From the NCBI GenBank assembly GCA_022315425.1, contig JAIUPT010000014.1:186001-250000 (forward strand): a stretch of 64,000 bases of DNA, in the 5' to 3' direction. The translations under genes were made by a program, and so were the position numbers. This stretch comes from Pseudevernia furfuracea (Eukaryota > Ascomycota > Lecanoromycetes > Lecanorales > Parmeliaceae). Below are positions 36,753 through 47,200 of the stretch, one piece after another; position 1 is the stretch's first letter, and each line of letters starts with the position of its first letter. The notes under the pieces are model-generated. The model worked only from the letters and a program-made list of their open reading frames with translations. It did no database searches and had not been told where the DNA came from.

Positions 36753-38379
36753 ATGATGGAACCGGAGCACACTACACCTCTCCATACGTATCCCATCACA
36801 CTCGACGAGATCGATCCCCAGCACCTACAGCCGTGCAAAGGCGGAGAGTTCTTAATCGAATTGCACAGCAAAACCATCGTGAGTGGAGTCTCCCAACATG
36901 ATGATTCCTGTCACTAACGTGGATGAGAAGGACGAAGAGTCAAGGAAAGATCGAAAGAAAACTCGGCAGCAAGTGACGGTGACCGAGATAATAATAAAAT
37001 TCCAACACATCCTCCACCTCAATCATCCCACGACGTAGCTAAGAGTATGGACATATTGGGCACCAATACTGCAGGCCCTTGGTATGGTTGGCCACAAGAA
37101 GCTCCCATGTTTGGAACTGATGCGAGTACCTTAATGTTCGACCAAGACTTCACGAGTATCCACGCCCATTTTCCTGAAAAACAGACAATTGGTTAATTAT
37201 TTTGCGTTGTACAGAAAGTACCAATTGGTGCAACTGCAGCGGTGTGTCTGGACCGTGTGATTTTCACCAAGAACAGATGAGAGCAAAATGCTCATCTACC
37301 GTTGCAACGCCAAACCCCAATCCAAGAGTTCACCAGACCACCGAAATCCAAACGGATCCCTCAATCCCCGTAATAAGACCGAAGCCTGCACTCCAAATCC
37401 CCGCCTCATCAACGCAGACTTCTTATTCGCCCCTAGACAGCGGAGCATCCCGCAAATCGTCAACGAACAATTTCCACTCACCTCCAGAGAGTGAAACATC
37501 CCAAAATGCCAAGAAGCAGCGAGGCCATACACCCAGCAATACACCAAACACTGCAACCACGTCCAGCCGCAACAGCAGCGCAGCAACCCCATTCGAAGGA
37601 ACCAAGGATAGCAATACTACACGCTTCCAGACCATCCTCGACACAGTCCAAGCAGCGGGCTTCGAGAACTTCGATGCCGCCGTCTCAGGCTACTACACCC
37701 ATACCTTCGAAAAGAACTCCGCCGCCGATCTGGCGCAAAAAACAAGCCGTGCCCGCCGTCTCGCGGGAGTAATGACCTCGCTACACGAGAGCTCCGCCAC
37801 CTGGACGCTCTGGGAAGTAAGAGGCTACCGACATCAAGTCGTCGAAGCCGCCGAGAGTATCTACTCATCGGAAGTCACCCGGCTGGCCAACAACCGCAAG
37901 AGGAAAAGAGGCCACAGTCTAGAGCCCGATCGCGACTCTCGCAGTTCCTCGGAACCCGAGATCAGTTCGAGCGAGTTCGAATCCAGCGCTCCCTCCACCG
38001 CGAGCACCAGATCCCGGCACGGATCCGGGAAACCTCGAACCTCGCTAGGGGAATTGCAGCGCGTCTATCAAAACAAGGTAAGCACCCATCCCCATCATTC
38101 CCGCTTTAGATGTCTAAACCATGATCACTGATCTTGCGGAATGTCCAGCTCCCGAATCTGTGGGCATTACTGACGGAGCTTGCGGGAACTGAGGGATTGC
38201 AGTGCGAGCGGGCCGCGCTGGCGGCTGCGTTGCTGCTGAACAAGAACAATAGTAACACTAATACTAATACGCGCCAACATGGGGAGAGAGATTTACGAGC
38301 GCTGATTCTCGATTTGGTGCATCGGACGGAGTGGAAGAACGATATCAATGGTGGTAGGAGGGGTGTTTATGATTATTGA
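36753..38379 (+). CDS. Unrecognised 476-residue protein, possible regulator
   Basis: I do not recognise the family with confidence. The model joins four exons (36753-36878, 36945-37155, 37215-38077, 38149-38379); the lengths sum to a multiple of three and splice sites agree in phase. The third junction (GTAAGC donor, CAG acceptor) is strong; the first acceptor (AAG) is the weakest choice. The protein has a short cysteine cluster, NWCNCSGVSGPC, near residue 115, then a long Ser/Thr/Pro-rich stretch. A helical block follows (FQTILDTVQAAGFENFDAA to SIYSSEVTRLA), then a basic RKRKRGH patch that could be a nuclear signal, an acidic Ser-rich run and a C-terminal LPNLWALLTELAG segment. The helical and C-terminal blocks recall proteins annotated as bZIP-type regulators in other fungi, but I see no basic leucine zipper. 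Its place between tailoring genes makes a cluster-specific role plausible. Confidence 0.6.
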
Positions 38380-39230
38380 TGCCTTCACGACGCGCGCACG
38401 GTCCATTTGTTGTCAGTCTCTACGGGAGTTGAGGATGGCTTTTCGATATACCATGGCGCGGGAAAGCTTTTGTACTTTAAAAAAAACCGTCGTGCTTGTA
38501 CGAATATATGCCCCCCGAAATCAAAAACGTCACGATAGTCTTTTTGCTTTGGCGCAAATACGGAGCGAGCGGCCGCTTCTCCACGCTTGACTTTTTCAGA
38601 AAACTGGTCGGTCGAATGTGTGAAAAGGGCTTTCTCGACATTTTTTTTCCTTTCTGCGGCGCGCTGTCTTTGTTTTTTTTTTCAACCGTCGCGCATTGGA
38701 GTAGCATTTTGCAGATGAAACATACAACGCTTTCGGTTCAGCCTTGCTGTGAACCGACTGGACTTGGGTTGGTTTCCCCCCCCCCCCGCCCAAAGCCAAG
38801 CGGAAAGAACTGCCCACGGGAAGGCTCGGCTGTGATCCTTTCAGCCTGCAGCCCCAATCTCGGCCAGTGTTTCAAAGACACTTGGAGGGGAGGAGTCATG
38901 TGGCTGCAGATGCAGATGCAGCTCTCCTCTGCTCAGCCCCCGAGTCCAGGCTCAGCTGAGTCAGCAACAATTTGGAAAGCACAAAAAAAATAAAGGCCTG
39001 CGTCTACACACGGTGCAAGGGGGGGCCACAGCACAGCCAGCCATGCGAGGCTCTTGATTTGTCCTTGAATACACTACCGTATCAAACAAAGTAAAATTGA
39101 AAAGCCACAATGTTTCGCTCGCCTCTTCCACGGTGTCAAAACCAAACCCCCCCACGTAAAACACGCAGATCAAACACCTCATCCCCCCTCCAAACCCCCA
39201 TTGCACAGAAACCCCCATCGACGATTCACC
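38380..39230. other. Convergent intergenic region with homopolymer runs
   Basis: No supported gene. It contains T-rich runs (about 38640-38680) and a C12 run at 38776-38787, and lies between two convergent genes, so it is 3' flank for both. Confidence 0.5.
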
Positions 39231-40860
39231 TTACCTCGGCACCAACGCAACCCTCACCCCGTCCGCGCTCGCGGTCGTAAGGCCAAACTGCTCCCTCCAC
39301 ACCCCCCCATCCCGATCCACCACCCTTTCAAACTCCTGACACAACCTCACAATCGCATAGCCGGCCTCGGTGAGCGCGAACTGCTGCCCCACGCAGATCC
39401 TCGGCCCGCCGTTGAAGGGCAGGTAGTTCCAGCCGACGCGCAACGTTTCCCAGCGCTCGGGGGTGAAGGTTTCGGCGTCGGGGCCGTAGATGTCGCGGCG
39501 GCGGTGCATGGCGTAGACGGAGTAGGAGACGCCTTGGCCGGCGGCGATGTGGACGGGGGAGGTGCCGTGGGGGCCGCCGCCGCGGGGGAGGAGGGTGGAT
39601 TTGTTGGCGAAGCGGGAGTTGGTGGGGACGACGGGGTAGAGGCGGAGGGCTGCGGTAGGGCGGGTTAGAGTGGGGGTGGGTGTTGATGGGTTAGGTGAGG
39701 GACGGGAACGGGGTTTTTGGGCTTACATTCGTTGAGGAGGTATTTGACGTATTTCATGTTTCGGAGGGTGTCGTAGTCTGGTTTCTCGCCGGCGAGTTCG
39801 TCGACTTCGGCTTTGAGTTTGGACCAGATGTCAGGTCGGCGGGCGAGGACGTGGAATGTGTTGCTGAGGAGACTTGCGGTGGTGTCTCGACCCGCAAGGA
39901 GAATGTTAAGGAGCTCATCTCGTAGTTGTCGCGGGTCGGTTGTTACTTTCGCGAGCTCGTTCAGGAAGACATAGCGTCCTGGCGGCTTTTCTTGGGCATC
40001 TTCGCTTTTTTGATGAGCCAAAGCTTTGTAAACGAATTTTTCTGCGAAATCGTGCACAGTCTTGCACGCCTTATTGAATTTTCTGTTCGCAGAAAACGCC
40101 AAGAATCGTCCGGGGCTTCGACGATAGAGGATTTGGCCTTGCGCGTAGTCGAAGGCGCTGGCGAAAACCTGCTGCTCAGATCCCTGTGGTGCGAGCATTG
40201 AGTTTACAGACTCGCCGAAGAGGAACTCGGTCGCACTGTCCAGGGTGAGCCGGAAGAAGAGGGGTTGAAGATCGACTGTGGAGCCGTCGCGGGGGATTTG
40301 GTTGATGAGTTCTTTAATATGGACCTCAAAGGTGTTCAAGTCTTGGATTTGGGCTTTGGAGAAATTCGGCCGGACAAGTGCCTGCCAACGGTATAATCAG
40401 CAATGCCCTGTATGTAGTAGACGCTTGCACTTACTCGAGAATGCTCCCAATGCGCGCCATCGGTCGTAAATATACCCCTGCCTAGCAAAGGCCCGAAAGT
40501 GTGAAGTCGATGCCCCAATCCATAATCATTGAAATTTGTTGCCAAAACTGCCTTGATATTCTCTGGGTCGATGGTGTTGATAAAAACGCGACCCATTGCC
40601 GTAGAAGACCATGTCATGCCGTGCTCCTCATATCGCTTCACCGTGGTCTCGAGTAGCGTCTTGTTCCTGGCAGCCTTCATTCGTTCTTTGAAGTAGCCAT
40701 AGCCGATTATGCGTTCTGATTGAGCAATCTGAAGGATAGGCTCGCAGCCGTGTGCTTTTGAAAAAGAACGCGTGGAAATGTAGGTAATAATTTTCTTAAC
40801 AATACCGTAGCAGGTCAGACAGGAAAGACTTATGAGAAGAACATAACCGTGATAACCCAT
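39231..40860 (-). CDS. Cytochrome P450, CYP52-like
   Basis: Predicted 499-residue monooxygenase. Three exons are separated by introns at 40382-40434 and 39650-39726. The ATG at 40860 is the first in frame, and a hydrophobic anchor (residues 3-25) follows. Motifs are the I-helix LLAGRDTTAS, ExxR as ESLR (rebuilt by splicing), LLPRGGGPHG, FTPERW and the heme loop FNGGPRICVGQQFA with Cys446. The LPRGGGP stretch and the YAMHRRRDIYG that follows are characteristic of CYP52-like enzymes, best known for terminal (omega) hydroxylation of fatty acyl or alkane chains. If this holds, it could oxidise the end of the polyketide chain. Its 3' exon is very GC-rich compared with its 5' part. Confidence 0.94.
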
Positions 40861-41727
40861 TTCTACGGAGAGCAGCACAAGGCAAGCAATGCTCTAAGAT
40901 CTACTAGAAAGACGAAGACAGCGTTGACAGAATAGTAAAGCGACGACGAGTGTGAGAATGCAAGTCGCTATGATGATTCTCTCAGCCTTACCTGCACAGA
41001 GAGGATTCGATTTACGAAACTTGGTTTTGTTGGAAGGTATGGCATATGCATGAGATGACTTGCACAGCTTGTTTGGAGCTTAGGGCACTCATGTTGGAGA
41101 TCCGGAGGATTGTGGTTTCAGTGAAATCCTGGCACGTGATCGAATGTAGCTGACGGTCATGCTACCTCAGCCTCGGTTGGGGCCAAGACTCGATGTCATT
41201 GATCGTCATCTTGTTTGCAGCCAAAGACTGTTGTTCCCTTGTGGCAGAGTCACGCATAACAAATTGCCCAGGCTGGGGCTGAAACATGGCCAGCCTTGTG
41301 GCAGCTGGGCTTACTAAGCCGGTCCCAGCAGCACAGTTCTTCATTTGTCTGCTGATAAGATCTTTATTCTGCTTGGCTGATAGACTGTGGGACTAGACTG
41401 GGTAGAGACGCAATGCACTCGAACAAGGTCATTCTATTTTGATTGAACCAGTCTATGCAGAAGACCAACAAAGTGTTGATTGTGCTACCCACAATGGATA
41501 GCTTTTAGTCGTTTTCTTCATCATTTGAGGGTTTACAGAAATAGTAAAGTTCATTCGTGTAAGAGCAGAGTCGGAAAATCGTATGTTGTATGATAGATTT
41601 TTTGAAACAATTTGGTCATGATCAAAATACTGGCGCCATCGCAATGCCGAGGTACAAAATAAAATACCGTCATCATCCCCCCGCGCTAAGCGAATTTTCA
41701 TCTATCATACACTATGTCATACACACG
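40861..41727. other. Intergenic region between P450 and ATP-grasp genes
   Basis: 0.87 kb with no supported gene. It is the promoter of the P450 (transcribed leftward) and the 3' flank of the ATP-grasp gene. Confidence 0.45.
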
Positions 41728-43257
41728 CTACTTACGAACTCTGTCAACATTAATTCTCTCAATCATTTTGCGCAGCTGAGCCGGATTTTCTCCCCCCACC
41801 GCAACTGATGAAATGCTGTACTTGTATCTCCCACCTGGGCCTCCCGAACCGTTGCACCACCCACAGATGACAATCTTTCCTTCCTGGATCTCTTTATCAA
41901 AGCGGCGCTGGAAGTCATCTCGCGTACCTTTGAGGGCCAGTGGGTAGAGGAGAGCGGCGTCGTGCAAGCCTCGTTGGATCGAGAAGTGCTTCTTGAGAAA
42001 GCCCAGGGGGTAGCTGGTGGGAACTCGCACGTTCAGGTCGATGACGAGCTGTTTTCCATCCAGACCCGTCATCACATCTGCGCCCAAAGGTCCGTAGTAT
42101 CCTTTCTCATGCATGTAGGTGGCCAGTTCTTGTGCTATGTCGGCGTATTGCTTGCGAAGGTTGTCTTGCTGTTTGTAATCAATGCAACCGCCATCCCAAT
42201 GACCGTGGTTATCGAAGATCTGTTCAGTACAGCCCGTGAAAACACATCGTCCTTTTTTGGTGACGAACAAAGATAGTGCTACAGCTGTTCCTGGAACCGT
42301 TTGCTGAAGCACGAGGCTGGCGGGTCGCATGTGTTTGTTCGACTCGTTTATCTGTTGAATCATTCTCTTGACCTCGGGAGTCAGCAATTCGATGGCTTCT
42401 TGCTTTTCCACATTTGTTTGAACCACGAAGACGCCTTGACTGCCAAGAGATTGAGGGAGTTTGATGACAAAAGGAGTTGCCCGCTCGATGACAGGCTTTA
42501 TCATGCGCTCAACCTCCTCCTTCAAGAGGCTCTCATCATTGACCTGGTTGGGCTGTAGGTTACAATCGATGACATCTGATTTAGGAGTTGGGATTCCTGA
42601 GACAGCTAGTCCCCTCTTTGACAAAAGTTCGTAGTGCATCTCCGGGTCAAACAAGTGCGGAAGGTGAGTAAGACAATCCATGGGATTCCAAATAGCAACT
42701 TTGTCGTTGGGGCTCGTGGTGATTTCAGCTGGTGAAGAGACGAATCGCAGCTCTGGACGTTGGGCCGGTGCTAGCTGGTCAAAGACTTTGAGAGCATCCG
42801 CTTGATGGGTTTTCAGAGGGGACAGCATGTGCTCTACCTGCGCCGCTTCGTCTCCAGCAGCGTCAACGTCGAAGAGGACCAAAGGCATGTTACCAGAGAC
42901 GAAACCATACGATTGGGGTCCCGCTTGCAGATTTGTTCGTGCCAAAACGTTACTGTCCATTTTGAGCGCCCGCGGAGATTGGTAGGCAAATCTTGTTGAC
43001 AGTGGGATAGAAAAGGTCATCTGTGTCGTTGCCGACGGTATGGCATAGAGCTGGATAATGGTTTGGTCGTGAGGATCATCCAGAGAGTAGAGTTCGCGGA
43101 GGGTGGTATCCAGCTCAACCACCGGCGGAGTAGGAGCAATTTCCCGGTAGGTCCTGGTCGAGAGCCTGCTCAACAGCACTGAAAGCCATGCTTTAAAGAA
43201 CGAGAGTGGATGTAGACTGTGCGGCGAAATCGTGAGGACAAATTTTGGGAAAAACAT
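41728..43257 (-). CDS. ATP-grasp domain ligase-like protein
   Basis: Predicted 509-residue protein in one exon. The ATG at 43257 is the first in frame. The C-terminal two thirds carry ATP-grasp features: KLPQSLGSQGVFVV (glycine-rich ATP lid), LVLQQTVPG, PLGADVMTGLDG and the metal-binding DLNVRVP. From memory it resembles a fungal group described as solid-state-culture-specific ATP-grasp proteins. ATP-grasp enzymes activate a carboxylate as acyl phosphate and join it to an amine, thiol or similar group. The N-terminal third is unassigned; the protein starts with a short hydrophobic region. Lying next to the exporter and a P450, it probably adds an amide or peptide bond to the product, but no substrate is visible. 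The family is uncommon beside PKS-NRPS genes. Confidence 0.85.
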   Translation of the reverse strand: MFFPKFVLTISPHSLHPLSFFKAWLSVLLSRLSTRTYREIAPTPPVVELDTTLRELYSLDDPHDQTIIQLYAIPSATTQMTFSIPLSTRFAYQSPRALKMDSNVLARTNLQAGPQSYGFVSGNMPLVLFDVDAAGDEAAQVEHMLSPLKTHQADALKVFDQLAPAQRPELRFVSSPAEITTSPNDKVAIWNPMDCLTHLPHLFDPEMHYELLSKRGLAVSGIPTPKSDVIDCNLQPNQVNDESLLKEEVERMIKPVIERATPFVIKLPQSLGSQGVFVVQTNVEKQEAIELLTPEVKRMIQQINESNKHMRPASLVLQQTVPGTAVALSLFVTKKGRCVFTGCTEQIFDNHGHWDGGCIDYKQQDNLRKQYADIAQELATYMHEKGYYGPLGADVMTGLDGKQLVIDLNVRVPTSYPLGFLKKHFSIQRGLHDAALLYPLALKGTRDDFQRRFDKEIQEGKIVICGWCNGSGGPGGRYKYSISSVAVGGENPAQLRKMIERINVDRVRK

Positions 43258-43866
43258 GGTGAGTGTGGTAGTATCAGTCACATATGATTTCTTGAAAGCG
43301 TACAAAGTGCAATTATACAACTTCTTTGCGAAGTCTCAATCTCATCAAATCCGAATGGCTCTATGCTCTACAAATACATCAAATTTATCGTGTTGGTGTA
43401 GTCAAAATTAGAGATTCTAAAAACCGTAACCATAGTTCTGTCTTTGGCAATGGACCGAAGCCAAGCCTCTCTTGTCATGCTTGTCATGGTCAGCATTCAA
43501 GGCTGCAAATCAATAAGCGAAATGCCTGTTCCAAATTTGGTTAGCTGTGCGAACTGTAAACATCCTGTCATTCGTACGAGTCAGGTCTATGGGGGCTGAA
43601 AGTGTCATCAAGGTCAATGGCAAGGCATGCCAGCCTGTGGAGATCTACCATGCGAGGGCCCCAAGACCGGATCCTGCAAAACTCTGAAATTCGACCGAAC
43701 ACCAACACGAAGTGCTCACGAGGAGAGATCTGAGGTCCGGAAAGGTTGGGTTGCCTTGAATTGGACCCGATCTCGTGCTGTTGGCCGAGGTCCAATCTGT
43801 CTCCATCTTACGATCCATGCCGCTTCAGTGCTTGGGATGAACGTTGCAGCACAATGGCTGAATCCT

Positions 43867-43883
43867 CGGGTCATCGAGATCCG
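43867..43883. promoter_or_regulatory. CGG-N11-CCG candidate Zn2Cys6 site, copy 1
   Basis: CGG at 43867-43869 and CCG at 43881-43883, about 400 bp upstream of the ABC exporter ATG. The palindrome extends outward as CCTCGG and CCGAGG. The spacing equals the known Gal4 site; recognition by a cluster or flanking Zn2Cys6 factor is inferred. Confidence 0.5.
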
Positions 43884-44016
43884 AGGCTGACTGTGGGCTC
43901 AGTTGTTGGGTCTGTTTTTGAGTCATTTGTTGTTGATTGAAGTCCGGCTGGCTTCATCTCACGTTCCATGCCGCTTCACTGCCTAGGATGAGAATCGCGG
44001 TTCAATGGTTGATATT

Positions 44017-44033
44017 CGGATCACGAAGATCCG
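44017..44033. promoter_or_regulatory. CGG-N11-CCG candidate Zn2Cys6 site, copy 2
   Basis: CGG at 44017-44019 and CCG at 44031-44033, about 250 bp upstream of the exporter ATG. It is the equivalent of copy 1 in the second unit of the duplication. Both half-sites and the spacing are kept although the surrounding sequence has changed. Confidence 0.5.
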
Positions 44034-44285
44034 GGGTTGGCTTTAGGCTCAGCTGCTAGGCCTGCAGTGTTTTTTGGTCATCAGCAGGCATGGATCTATG
44101 ATTGATATTTGAAACCGGACGAATATGCGGGACAGTAAGAGTGGGACCCCTATCACGTGAAAACAGGGCTGTCCACTACAGTCTCCCTCTACTCTGAATA
44201 ATTGAATCTTCTGATTCTCCTACTGTCCTCCTCGCTAACACTAACCTAGTACAGTTTTTGAGATAACCAGAGTAGTAGCAAGAAA

Positions 44286-47200
44286 ATGCCTTTACGGACG
44301 AGGAAGAAGCAGTTGACATTTACTGTCCCCTTACCTACCTTCTCTTCGCGAAGCACAGAAGAATGGAATCCGAGGAAAGAACACAGAAGGACTAACACCA
44401 TCGAAAGTAATCAGACGGACACAAGCGAAAGTACTTGTTGTTCCTCGGAATCACGAGATGGGGCCAAACTCGAAGCCCAGAAGCCAAAACGGCGGAAACC
44501 TTGGTACAAGAGGTTGAATCCTTTAAAGCAATCACGTAAACCTCCATATCCTGCGGAACGCACTGTCTCCCGAGAGTATGGTGCAAGTCTCTGGAGTCTT
44601 TTCACTTTCAGGTGGATGTCTCCACTCATGGCTGTAAGTGCTCGGTGTGAAATTGACCAATGGATCGACCTTCACGGCGTAACTAACAGACAATCACAGG
44701 TCGGATACCAGAGGCCTCTCGAGCTTGTCGACATCTGGCTTGTCAATCCTAACCGCTCCGCAGAGGTCCTAACGGCCAAGGTGCAAGCCTCTTACAAGAA
44801 GCGCTTCAAGCGGGGAGATCGACACCCCTTGCTGTGGGCCATGCACGAAACATTCAAGATCGAATTCTGGCTTGGCGGCTTCTGCCAACTCTTCGCCAAC
44901 ATCCTTGCTGTCGTCTCGCCATACACGCTGCGATACCTAATCAAGTTCGCCGCGGAGTCCTACGTTGCGAGCTTGGAGCATACGAAAGGACCAAGCATAG
45001 GCAAGGGTGTCGGGCTGGTTCTCGGCATTACCGCCATGCAAATTCTGCAAAGCATGGGAACCAGTCATTCTCTCTACTTCGGTATGATGGTCGGCGGTCA
45101 AGCACGCGCCGTATTGATTGCAATGATTTTTGACAAGTCGATGAAAGTCTCTGGGCGAGCGAAGGCCGGCGGGAAAGCCATCACCGAGGCTGGGGAGACC
45201 AAATCTCACCTGGATCAAGTTGTCGACATTGGATTAGAGAAAATGAATCAGCGGAAGAAAAAGGAGAAGAAGAAGCCCGTTCCGAAGGACACTTCCGGCA
45301 TTACAGGCGATGGCTCGGGTTGGGGAAATGGGCGGGTAGTCAACCTGATGTCGGTTGACACATATCGCATCAGTCAAGCATCTGGAATGTTTCACATGAT
45401 CTGGACTGCACCGGTCTCCATTAACCTTACACTTGTCCTCCTATTGGTCAACTTGGGCTACAGCGCTCTTTCCGGGTTCGCCCTGCTTCTGGTTGGTCTA
45501 CCGTTTCTAGGGAAAGCAGTAAAGTTTTTGTTTACTCGCCGCAAAGCTATTAGTAAGATTACCGACCAGCGAGTAAGTCTAACGCAAGAGATCTTACAAG
45601 CTATGAGATTCGTCAAGTTTTTTGGATGGGAGAAGTCATTCATGAACCAGATCAACGATATTCGCGGAAGAGAAGTTCGATCCATTCAAATCCTCCTCGC
45701 TATCCGGAATATCATTGCTACGGTTTCCATATCATTGCCTATCTTCGCCATGATGCTATCATTTGTCACCTTTTCTTTGACTCGCCACAAGCTTGATCCC
45801 GCGGCGGTTTTTTCGTCGGTCGCTTTATTCAACGCTCTCCGGATGCCTCTCAGCATGCTCCCTGTTATTATTGGGCAAGTGGTCGACGCCCGAGCCGCGC
45901 TTGAACGGATCCAAGACTACCTACTGGCAGAGGAGATGGACAAGGATGGCGAAGTCAACACGAAGACGGTAGAGGCTGTCCAGGTGAAGAACGCGGACTT
46001 CACGTGGGAACGTACTCCCACTGCCGATCCTGCTCAGGCAAAAGCGAAAAACATTGCCGACGCGAAGTCTCAAGCCAAGGCTGCTACAAAAGCAACGAAG
46101 CAAAGTGCCAAGGAGAAAGAGAATGGACTCGTTACTAGCACACAAAAACTTGGCCAGGATGATTCTCTCGAAATAAGTGAAGCGAGGCGGCCATTCCAAC
46201 TCCATGGGATGAACTTCAATGCTCAGAGAAACGAATTGATCGCTGTTATTGGCGGAGTCGGTTCCGGAAAATCCTCCCTTCTGGCAGCTTTGGCCGGAGA
46301 CATGCGGAAAACAAATGGCCAGGTCATTTGGGGAGCATCGAGAGCGTTCTGTCCACAAAACCCATGGATCCAAAACGCGACTGTAAGGGAAAATATCCTT
46401 TTCGGAAAGAACATGTACGAAGGCTGGTACAAGAAAGTTGTCCAGGCTTGTGCTTTGACCACCGATCTTCAAATGCTTCCAGATGGCGATGCCACGGAAA
46501 TTGGAGAGCGCGGAATTACGGTATCCGGCGGTCAGAAACAACGCTTGAATATTGCACGCGCAATATATTTCGATGCAGAGATTGTGCTATTGGATGATCC
46601 GCTTAGTGCAGTAGACGTACATGTTGGACGGCACATTTTCGACAATGCCATATGTGGTCTTTTGAAGAACAAATGTCGTATCCTGGCTACACATCAATTG
46701 AACATCCTCCACAGATGCGACAGAGTCATATGGATGGATAACGGACGCATCCGAGCGTTTGACACATACGATAAGCTCATAAAGAGAAATCAAGACTTTG
46801 CAAAAATGATGCTTACAACAGCTCTGGAGAAGAAGACAGAGGTGGCAGAAGCTGCCAAGGATGAAGAGGCTGTTGCGGAGACCAAGCCCGAAGAAGCGAA
46901 AAAAGCTTTGGCCACCAAGAAAAAGACTCAGCTTATGCAAGCCGAAGAGCGAGCAACAAAAAGCGTCCCTTGGAGTCTGTATGTGGCATATATCCGAGCA
47001 TCAGGCACGATCTTGACCGCGCCACTCATCGTGTTCTTGCTGGTTCTCGCTCAAGGAACAAACATCGCAACCAGTCTCTGGCTTTCCTACTGGATTTCTA
47101 ACAAATTCGGCTACAAGAACGGGGTCTACATTGGTGTATACGCGGCTTTGGGAGTCTCACAGGCTCTGCTGATGTACTTCTTCGCCATAACCCTCGCTTT

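Larger units (their letters stand above)
43787..44104. repeat. Imperfect tandem duplication, two units of about 155 bp
   Basis: The units are 43787-43938 and 43939-44104. Both share the order: GA(G/A)GTCC, CCATGCCGCTTCA, GGATGA, CAATGG, the CGG-N11-CCG block, then GGCTCAG, TTTT, TCAT and TTGATT. Divergence between them is large, so the duplication is old. Confidence 0.75.
43258..44285. promoter_or_regulatory. Divergent promoter of ATP-grasp and ABC exporter genes
   Basis: 1.0 kb between divergent starts; no supported gene. It holds a 155-bp tandem duplication (43787-44104) with two Gal4-type sites, listed separately. A short exporter leader with a CTAAC word at about 44241 lies before the ATG. 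Confidence 0.6.

Noticed and set aside
36753..38379. bZIP transcription factor call
   Set aside because: Parts recall bZIP-annotated proteins, but no basic region or leucine zipper can be seen in any frame of the model.
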